Assembly (NCBI GenBank): GCA_023313575.1
Contig: JAJTTP010000032.1
Location: 1-64,000, forward strand
Source of the DNA: Eutypella sp. D-1
Taxonomy: Eukaryota > Ascomycota > Sordariomycetes > Xylariales > Diatrypaceae
Length of the DNA: 64,000 nt
Direction of reading: 5' to 3'
In this document: in pieces, positions 56,605-64,000 of the stretch
Layout: each line of letters begins with the position of its first letter
How positions within the stretch are numbered: position 1 is the first letter of the stretch
Notes under the pieces: generated by a model
Seen by the model: only the letters and a program-made list of their open reading frames with translations
Databases searched by the model: none
Told to the model about the DNA's origin: nothing
Program-made: the position numbers and the translations under genes

Positions 56605-58248
56605 TTATTTCTCCCAGAACCAACCATTCTTCTTCGGTCTATTGTCCCCGTCCCCATCCCCCTGCGTCTCCGACGACGAGCTGCTCTGCGATGACGAGCT
56701 CTCAAAGCGGGCACTAGCGGACCAAGAAGAGCCGCCCCAAGGCTCCTCGGACCGACCGTTGGCGGCGGCGGGCCCCGGGGAGGAGGAGGAGGACGAAGAC
56801 CACGTGCGCGAGGTTCTCGTGGTTGTGCTCTGCGAGGCTAGAGTGCCGTCGGCGCTGTACCTCTCCACCGTGGTGTTGGTCTCCGTGCGTCCGTTGGCCT
56901 TGTCCTCGCGGCGGCGCACCGTCCTAATGATCTTTCCGCCGGTGTGAGGATTGATAATTTCGGTGGTCTCGGTGATTTCCGCCTGCGGGGTATCGTCGTC
57001 GGGGTGCGTAGTTTTCGACATAGTAGTGGTGCTGGGGGCATGCTGTTGTCGCTGTCGCTGTTGCTGTTTATTAGGGGGAACCTCGCTGGGGGCGAGGAAG
57101 CGATAGAGGTCCTCTTCAACTTCGGCTTGCATTTGCAACATGGACGGGGCCCGTTCAGCAGCGCCGTCCCCGTTGGTGTCGCCGGCGGCACCATTCCGGT
57201 TCGAGGGCCAAGTCCATACCTGAGATGGCTTTTCGCCCTGATCGCCAAATAGCCGGCCAGACGACCCTCGCGACGTTGATCCTCCCCAAGCTCCATTCCA
57301 GACATTTACCCAGTCGACGGATGATGTTCGGTCTGTAGTTGGTTTGAAGCAGAAACTCGCGGAGGGGTCGTTTTGAAGTACAGAATGCCAGCGTTGAAGG
57401 CCGGCAAACCAAGGAGTCGAAAACATGCCCTTCGGCCCCAGTAGAGAACTAAGGCCCCATGGAGCATCCAGACGAGGGAAATAGGCATGGAATAGCCCTG
57501 CCTGCCCCGTCGTCAAGACCCAGAAACTGACAGGCATACCCCTCTCATCTAGACTTTTGGAAAACACGTTTTGAAATCCATTGCCGAGACGGATGCTACT
57601 TAAGGAGGGCAACTCGCCACGGTGGTTGAGAAGTAAGAGATCCTCGAAGGCATGACGAAAGGTAAAAGGCGAGTCGGTGGACGACGATGGCGATGCGTCC
57701 CGGGACGCGAAGGGGAACTGCTGGTTCTCTGTGGTCGTGTCGCGCGGGACGGGTTGGCGGAGGTGTTGTAGGTTTAGTGGTGAGTAGGGAGAGTATGCAG
57801 CCCATCTAAAGACATCGTCTATATTGACGGCGTCCTCGAGGTCACCGGCATAACCGGAATCACTGGGAGCACCAGGGGCACCGGCATCACTAGGTTGAGG
57901 ACGATCCAGGTTGGGGGTGGACGCCGTAGCTGTTGATGTGGATGGCCAGCCATTCTGAGAAGCATTCAGGGAAGCATCCTGGGAAGCATTATGGGAAACC
58001 ACCCTAGAGGTATTACAAGGGGTATACGCATCCCGAGAGGCATCTCGGGAATCATCTGAACCGCTGGGAAGGGTCCAGAGATAGGAAGACCAGGTTTCGA
58101 ATCCGCGATAGATGTTACTATCGATGTGATTCTTGAAGCGGATGAAGGGGTTGCGATTTAATCGTTCATCGACACCGGGGGCCTTGCGGCTGTCACTGGC
58201 ATTGCCATTGCCGATGTTATTATTGTGATCTCCATCTGTGGGAGACAT
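56605..58248 (-). CDS. Conserved hypothetical Ser/Thr-rich protein
   Basis: Single exon, 547 aa. I do not recognise the family. The N-terminus has a block likely to be conserved (ERLNRNPFIRFKNHIDSNIYRGFETW, residues about 28-53). It is followed by a degenerate repeat of Asn/Ser/Asp-Ala-Ser units (about 62-102), a central globular-looking part (about 145-320: FTFRHAFEDLLLLNHRGELP, GMFSTPWFAGLQRWHSVLQ) and a long disordered Ser/Thr/Gln-rich end containing EIINPHTGGKIIRTVRRRED and finishing KKNGWFWEK. There is no signal peptide or membrane span. A well-formed frame of 1.6 kb without stops and patchwise conserved-looking segments support a real gene. It is divergent from GPI7. Confidence 0.8.
   Translation of the reverse strand: MSPTDGDHNNNIGNGNASDSRKAPGVDERLNRNPFIRFKNHIDSNIYRGFETWSSYLWTLPSGSDDSRDASRDAYTPCNTSRVVSHNASQDASLNASQNGWPSTSTATASTPNLDRPQPSDAGAPGAPSDSGYAGDLEDAVNIDDVFRWAAYSPYSPLNLQHLRQPVPRDTTTENQQFPFASRDASPSSSTDSPFTFRHAFEDLLLLNHRGELPSLSSIRLGNGFQNVFSKSLDERGMPVSFWVLTTGQAGLFHAYFPRLDAPWGLSSLLGPKGMFSTPWFAGLQRWHSVLQNDPSASFCFKPTTDRTSSVDWVNVWNGAWGGSTSRGSSGRLFGDQGEKPSQVWTWPSNRNGAAGDTNGDGAAERAPSMLQMQAEVEEDLYRFLAPSEVPPNKQQQRQRQQHAPSTTTMSKTTHPDDDTPQAEITETTEIINPHTGGKIIRTVRRREDKANGRTETNTTVERYSADGTLASQSTTTRTSRTWSSSSSSSPGPAAANGRSEEPWGGSSWSASARFESSSSQSSSSSETQGDGDGDNRPKKNGWFWEK
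57950..58050 (-). repeat. Degenerate 12-15-nt coding repeats
   Basis: Units like GAAGCATCCCGGG recur about six times within the unidentified Ser-rich gene and encode repeated Asp/Asn-Ala-Ser-Gln/Arg blocks. Spacing varies, so the array is old or evolves by short slippage. Confidence 0.55.
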
Positions 58249-58913
58249 TTTGTGATGAGAGCTGATCAGGCCTGGTTAGTATTTATTACTTCATACGGTG
58301 GTGAGCAAGATTTCATATGGTGGTGAGCAAGATCTCAAAATGTATTGGTAATTGGTAAAAAGTGGAGGGAAGTGAAGTGAATTACAGGAGAGAATCAAAG
58401 AAGAAGACGAATCATACCACCGCACCACCATCCATGGATGTACCACTGATGGTATCGAATACATACGACCGATTCCGAAACCTTACCGGGTAAGCTCGAG
58501 GGGTTCGAGACTCGCGGTTGAAGCAGTAGAGCTCCCCCCGGGCAATTCTAGCGCCGGGTAAGAGAAGACAGGTGGGGTAAAGTGGCAAGGGTTGCACTAA
58601 TATACATACCTACCTAACCTACCTAGGAAGTAGGTAAGTAATTACATGTTGACGTAACTTGAGAAAACTGGGGAACCTTCAGAACACCCTTAGGGCTGCA
58701 TGAGCTCCACTTTACCCACTATCTCAATTAACTTTACAACCCTTGCGGCGCCTGGGGCAGCTCGCGTCTCTTCCCTTTCCACCAAATCCACCAGCCCGGG
58801 GCCCAGAATTGAGGTCGTGTCCTCTTCATCTTCACATGATAAAAAAAGACAAAAAAACAAAAACAAAAAATACATCCACGATCGACCAATTTCAAGAATG
58901 CTTTTTGTATTGT

Positions 58914-58934
58914 CTAACCCCTAACCCCTAACCC
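58914..58934 (+). repeat. Telomere-like CTAACCCC repeat
   Basis: Three near-tandem CTAACCC(C) units lie about 66-86 bp upstream of the GPI7 start. The fungal telomere unit is CCCTAA; here an extra C makes the period 7. It may act as a telobox-type promoter element bound by Tbf1/Rap1-like Myb factors. Confidence 0.6.
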
Positions 58935-58963
58935 TCTTTTACCCCCCTTTCTCTCCTTGTATA

Positions 58964-58986
58964 AACACACACACACACACACACAC
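58964..58986 (+). repeat. (CA)n microsatellite
   Basis: About eleven AC/CA dinucleotides just upstream of the GPI7 start codon, probably in the 5' leader. Confidence 0.9.
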
Positions 58987-58999
58987 TCGTTTCTATAAT

Positions 59000-61900
59000 A
59001 TGCACCACCAACATGGCCATCAACGTGGACATGGCTTTTCCGTCTCAACCGCACTGCTGGTTCTGGCCAATTTGCTGATCCCTCTCGCCATCGTCATCTT
59101 TGCGATCGGTTTCTTCCCTTACAAACCTTTCCTACCGGGTCTTGCCCAGTACCAGAATTTACCGTCCGGGTCGCCTCCGAGTGCGCCTTTTGATCGTGTT
59201 ATTTTTATGGTCGTCGATGCTCTGCGCAGGTATGTTCTGTTGCGCGCGAGACTTGATATCTACTGAGCTGATTGTTGATTACTGACTGCCCGCTTCCGCT
59301 TCCGTCTCACCTCGAAAAGCGACTTCGTCTACCTCAATGGCTCTGGATTTCAGTATACCCAAGAGTAAGCCTTGCCTTTGAGCCTCTAAGCTTCGACCGA
59401 TATAATCCGATCCAGCATCTACCACGATCCCACAATTAACAACACATCTCGCGCCCAGATTGATCGCCAATGGCGTCGCTATGCCCTTCACGGCCCGTGC
59501 CACCTCCCCGACCATCACCATGCCGCGCATCAAGGCTATCACCACCGGCTCTACCCCCTCCTTCCTCGACGCCATTCTAAGTTTTGACGAGGCCGATACT
59601 TCCTCTACCCTGTCCGTCCAGGACACCTGGCTGGCCCAGATGAAGGCCAAGGGGTCCGGCAAGCTGCTCCTATACGGCGACGACACCTGGTTGAAGCTGT
59701 TCCCCGGCACCTTCGACCGAGCCGACGGCACCTCGAGCTTCTTCGTCTCCGATTTCACAGAGGTCGACAACAACGTGACACGACACATCGCCGACGAGCT
59801 GCGGAACGACGACTGGAACACCATGGTCTTACATTATCTCGGTCTCGACCACATAGGACACAAGACCGGTCCTAGGGGTCCCAACATGCTCCCCAAGCAG
59901 CACGAGATGGACGACATCGTCCGCCAGATCTACGAGGCCATGGACACGCAAAGCCATCTCGAGTCTACTCTCCTGGTCCTTGCGGGCGACCACGGCATGA
60001 ACGACGCCGGAAACCACGGCGCATCGTCTCCTGGAGAGACCTCGGCTGCCCTAGTTTTCGTATCGCCCAAACTCAAGGCGATCTCCAAGCCTGTCGCTTC
60101 GCCCGCCGCCTTCGTCGAGGATTTTCAATACTACGACGTCGTGGAGCAGTCCGATCTCGCCCCCACGCTGGGAGCTTTACTAGGGTTTCCAATCCCCAAG
60201 AATAATCTCGGCGCATTCATTCGCGATTTCCTGCCGTTCTGGCCACAGAGTGCGTCTACACGTTCCATCCACGTTTGCCGGGGAGGAGGAGCCCCAATTG
60301 TCTGCGACTGACCATTGCTAGGGAAGGACCAGGTCAGTCTCCTCACGCAGAACGCCGTGCAGATCTTCGACATCGTCGCGGCCGCTTTTGATAGCTCGGA
60401 AGACGCCTGCCAGCTCGAGAGCAGACAATGCTCGCGCCTCCCTTCGCCCGCCGGCGAGTTGGCCAGCGAGTGGGCCCGAATCGAGGATTCCGCTGTCCAC
60501 GCGATGCGCGACCAGGACTCCGTGGATGTCTGGGAAAATTGGACTTCGGATGCTTTCAAGGTCAGACAAAGGTCAGATAGGAATAAGAGTCTGATAGTGG
60601 ATGCTAACTACGACAGTGGCTCAACGAGGCCCAGGGCCTGATGACCACCATGGCGAGCGACTACGACATGAACCGACTAGTGACGGGCGTGGTAGTCGCT
60701 ACGGCGGCTCTGGGCGCAGGGATAGCCGCGGTGGTAGTATCCCCCAAGGCCGGACCTGGAAAATGGCCGGCGTTCAGTTTCATCACGATCCTCTACGGCA
60801 TCATGATGTTCGCGAGCAGCTACGTGGAAGAGGAACACCACTTCTGGTATTGGATCACGTCGGCCTGGCTTCTATCTCTCGGCTTCAAAAGGTACCGCGT
60901 AACACTCGATCCATCCCCTCGAATGAAGACTAATGCCAGAATGGAACCCCCTCTAGGCTTCCCAACGCGCGTCACAGTTTACTCCCCGCGGCAGCGGCGG
61001 TGGCGGCCCTCGCGGTGTTTCGGGTAACGCGGTCGTGGAACCAGACGGGGCAGAAGTTCGCGGGCGAGCCCGACATCGTGACGCTGTATCTGGCTCCACG
61101 GCCGGCGCTACTCTGGAGTCTCGTGGCGGCGAGCTACACGCTAGCGGGCGGACAGGTATTCCTCGGACTACCGCGCGCAACGGGAGGCAAGATCCCAGCG
61201 GTGGTCGCGGCGCCGGTCGCCGTGGGGCTCGTGGTCCTGGCTCTCTCGTTCAAGCTCGCGTTCACGGACGAGGACGCGCCGGAGCTCGTTGTCGGCCTCG
61301 CCAGGACCGTGGCCGATGTCTTCGTCCCCGAGGGCGGGCCGGGGTTGGTGGCGAGGGCCAGGGCCGTGTTCCTTGCGCTGGGGCTTGCCGCTGCCGTGCC
61401 GATAGGCGTTTTGATCGCCCGTCCGACATGGGCGTCTAGAACACACGGTAAGATTACATTCCATCACACGGGGCTATTCGACGCATCCTTCCCGAGCCCT
61501 CATGCCCTTTACCCCGGCCCCCCCTCCCAAAAAAAAAAAAGAGAAAGCCACAGACTAACAAAACCCACCATCGGACTCAAACCAACAGCAATGAACACCC
61601 TGCACCACATCCTAACACTGTTCCTCCTAACTCAAACACGGACAACCAACATCCCCCTCTTCCTCCTCTTCGAAGCGCAGCGCGGACTCCTAAGCACACG
61701 GACACTAGGGCCTCTGACAGCAGCAGAGGCATCAACAACAACGCTGCTGTTACAATTCGCGGGGTTTTTCGCGCTGGGGGGCAACAACGCGATGTCCGGG
61801 GTGGACCTGTCGAGCGCGTATAACGGGGTGGGCGGGTTCAACGTGTTTGCCGTCGGCGCGCTGATTTTTGTCGGAAATTGGGCCGCGAGCTTGTGGTGGG

Positions 61901-62262
61901 TTAGTGCTGGGAATTTGCTTTTGCTTTCCTGCTACTCCTCCCCATCGGGATCAACTACATCGCCTACTCCTGCCACTACTACAACTCACGCCCCGCCTCC
62001 CAACAAAGCGACGACAGAGGAGGAGACAGGGAGACAGCAACAACGCAACGCCTGGCGCCAGCACGCAGGAGCGCAGACGGTATTCACGGCGGCGAGCGTG
62101 GTGGCGGTGATGGCGGCGTGCACGGCGCTGCGGACGCACCTGTTCATCTGGACGGTGTTCTCGCCCAAGTACCTGTACAGCATGGCGTGGAGTCTGGGGA
62201 TGCATCTCGGGGGCAACGTTGGGTTGGGGGGGGGTTTGTTTTGGTTGGGGTCTTTGCGGTAG
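59000..62262 (+). CDS. LAS21: GPI ethanolamine phosphate transferase 2
   Basis: Seven exons are 59000-59229, 59320-59364, 59459-60249, 60322-60560, 60617-60891, 60957-61447 and 61589-62262 (914 aa). The N-terminal span (about 14-42) is followed by a luminal alkaline-phosphatase-superfamily domain: RVIFMVVDALR with metal-ligand Asp, FTARATSPTITMPRIKAITTG with the catalytic Thr region, LLYGDDTW, LHYLGLDHIGHKTG and VLAGDHGMNDAGNHG. The C-terminal half has about ten membrane spans ending HLFIWTVFSPKYLYSMAWSL, characteristic of GPI7/LAS21 (human PIGG). It adds ethanolamine phosphate to the second mannose of the GPI anchor in the ER. The segment at about residues 798-845 is a low-complexity insert. 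LAS21 is also called GPI7. Confidence 0.94.
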
Positions 62263-64000
62263 GGGGGATATAAGCCTACCTTACTTACCTACCTTACTTA
62301 CCTACCTTACCTATATATCTACTAGGTAGTTTTAACTACCTATATAAATATTTTTTGAATCTACCTGGGATCTATCTGCCCAGGTGAATAAAAGTACATA
62401 GGAAGTATGCAGGCAAAAGGGGGCTAGATGAGTTTGGGTTGGCGGACACGACATGCATGCATGCATGCATAGATAACGCTCTATTAGTGAAGTCTACTAG
62501 AACAATTCTCGAAACATCCTTAGTCCGTACTAACCTTCTACTACTTCTTTTAAGTACTTACTTAACTTAGCAGGGTTGCCTGCTAACACCACCCAACGCG
62601 TTCTCCTATCCCCATCCCCTATCCTACCGCGTCTCCGTTTCCTCAGTCCCTACCTAACCTACTAAGCACCTCGAGTACATAGTGCAGATATCAGATAACC
62701 CTGAAGGAGGTATCCAAGAGCGCGCATCACGATGGCATTATCATCGGTGTCCTGCATCATCTGCCAAGCATAGCAGCGCTACATACCTACATAGATCCAT
62801 ACAGGGCTCTTAGTAGGGTACGTGGGTACATGCCATAGGGCCAGGGCACCTATAATAACCGGAAATTATTAGGTAGTTAACTGGTGGCCAGCCATCATGT
62901 GTTATGTTCCGATGCGCATCTACCGGATGCGTCTATTAGCGGGAGGGGGACTTGGAGAGAAACGTTACTTTCTTTTCGGTATTGTATGTACGTTATCATA
63001 ACGCCTAAGTACATAGATTTCCGTGTCTCGGTTCCTAAAGTTGTTGTGGGCGTTGCCCCGGTCGTGATATTGTCATGCCGGTCATTTGTCGATCCCGTCC
63101 AATAGCGGATTAACAAGTACATACATACCAGCGTGCCAGCGTACCTAAGTAGACACTGTAAATAAATTTGACCAGCTAACCCGCTAAAAAGCAAGTAACA
63201 AAACCTGTCAGTCAGCCTGCCTGTCAGCCCCCCAAGCCTTGAGGTCTTGCGATAAACTGCATCCGGCGGTACCTGAACGAATATCTTTCCAGGTCACCTA
63301 CATATAGCTCTGGAGTAGAGTTCATTCCAACTGCTGATCATCACCACCAAACAGTATATGTAGGTACATACCCAAAAAGACAGGGACGGAGCCTTAAATA
63401 GGTACCTAAGGGTATCCACCTGGGCCTGGGGGCGCGCTGTCCCGCATCACCTTAGTTATCTTCTAAGGTTACTTAATTCCCTATTTCTTATTTTAATTTG
63501 ATGCCATCAGCCAGCCAGCCAGCCAGCCAACCCAAACACCCTTGTTCTTATTCCTTGTCACCCCCCTTGTCTTTTGTCCCTCCTTCAACCTTACCATACA
63601 AGATGAATAATTAATGCCACCATCGCCGGTAAAGTCGTGCAGTCACTCCCACTTCCTCTCTCTCGGTTCTTTGATTCCTCCTCCTCCTTCTGCTTGCTGG
63701 TTTGGGCTTCTACACAATCAAATCCATCGACGATGTTACCGTTGCCGCTCCTCACTCACCCCACCATTGCTATCACCTTCATCGTCGTCGCCATCGTCAT
63801 CGCCATCGTCATTTTGGTTAAAGTTATCGTATCGCATGCCTCCTATCGCGTCTACTACTTTACTCCCCGACCAACAACCAAAACCAACCAAAACCAACCA
63901 GAACCAGCACACGCTTTCTATCCTACATACCGGGCACAACCTAATAAACAACAGAAATCATACACATCCTCCTCCTCCTAAGTCCTTAAGTGGTACTCGT
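62263..64000. other. Right-end spacer
   Basis: No supported gene in 1.7 kb. TACCTA/TTACC repeats follow GPI7 (62274-62350), a TGCA run lies at 62452-62470, and CCAGCCAG repeats at about 63509-63530. A short frame at 63733-63981 with one hydrophobic stretch was judged too weak to call. Confidence 0.4.

Larger units (their letters stand above)
58249..58999. promoter_or_regulatory. Divergent promoter, Ser-rich gene / GPI7
   Basis: This 751-bp spacer between divergent starts should hold both promoters. It includes tandem copies of a CATACGGTGGTGAGCAAGAT-like unit (about 58291-58335), TACCTA motifs (58607-58640), a telomere-like CCCCTAA run (58914-58934) and a CA microsatellite ending just upstream of GPI7 (58964-58986). 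Confidence 0.5.

Noticed and set aside
58490..58520. Possible tRNA B-box (GGTTCGAGACT)
   Set aside because: No matching A-box, acceptor stem or cloverleaf pairing around it.
63733..63981. 82-codon frame with a Val/Ile-rich hydrophobic stretch
   Set aside because: One hydrophobic run from ATC/GTC-rich simple sequence followed by Asn/Gln/Pro-rich repeats; looks like low-complexity DNA and cannot be distinguished from chance.

Overview
The window is nuclear DNA of a filamentous ascomycete. The evidence is protein-coding genes split by short (about 50-125 nt) GT...AG introns, long gene-poor spacers full of microsatellites, and fungal families such as a CFEM-domain Pth11-type receptor, a GH10 xylanase, fungal NmrA-like and SnoaL-like proteins, and GPI7/LAS21. 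Gene content, intron style and the spacer motif TACCTA/TAGGTA suit a Sordariomycete, possibly Xylariales; that placement is inference. I saw no tRNA, rRNA, CRISPR array or intact transposon. Nineteen genes are described, with exon joins worked out by hand from splice sites and reading frame.

Left part, 0.3-16.6 kb (accessory): a GT90/CAP10-type glycosyltransferase with a multi-span membrane N-terminus is followed by a dense group that looks like the tailoring part of a secondary-metabolite cluster. In order these are an FAD monooxygenase, a cytochrome P450 with an unusual I-helix, a DUF1772 (anthrone-oxygenase type) membrane protein, a small SnoaL/NTF2-like protein, an NmrA-like NAD(P)-binding protein, a CFEM-rhodopsin receptor and a secreted FAD-linked (BBE-type) oxidase. 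No polyketide synthase, NRPS, terpene cyclase, prenyltransferase or cluster transcription factor is visible, so the scaffold enzyme is either left of the window or elsewhere. The DUF1772 and SnoaL proteins hint at an aromatic polyketide, but that is inference. Everted CCG/CGG palindromes lie in the promoter between the monooxygenase and the P450.

Middle, 17.9-32.9 kb (mostly conserved genes): a hemerythrin-domain protein with two possible starts, translation factor eIF3 subunit c, a small helical protein I cannot name with certainty, a FAR1-type zinc-finger protein whose reading frame runs far upstream of its first AUG, a secreted GH10 xylanase, and an alpha-arrestin with PY motifs for Rsp5/Nedd4-type ubiquitin ligases.

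Right part, 32.9-64 kb: a 5.8-kb gene-free spacer, a drug:H+ antiporter-type MFS transporter, a second SnoaL-like protein, a rhomboid protease, condensin subunit 3 (CAP-G/Ycg1), the four-RRM nucleolar protein Nop4, an unidentified serine-rich protein and GPI ethanolamine phosphate transferase 2 (GPI7/LAS21). These are mainly core cell-biology genes and show no operon-like link with one another. The last 1.7 kb holds no gene I can support.
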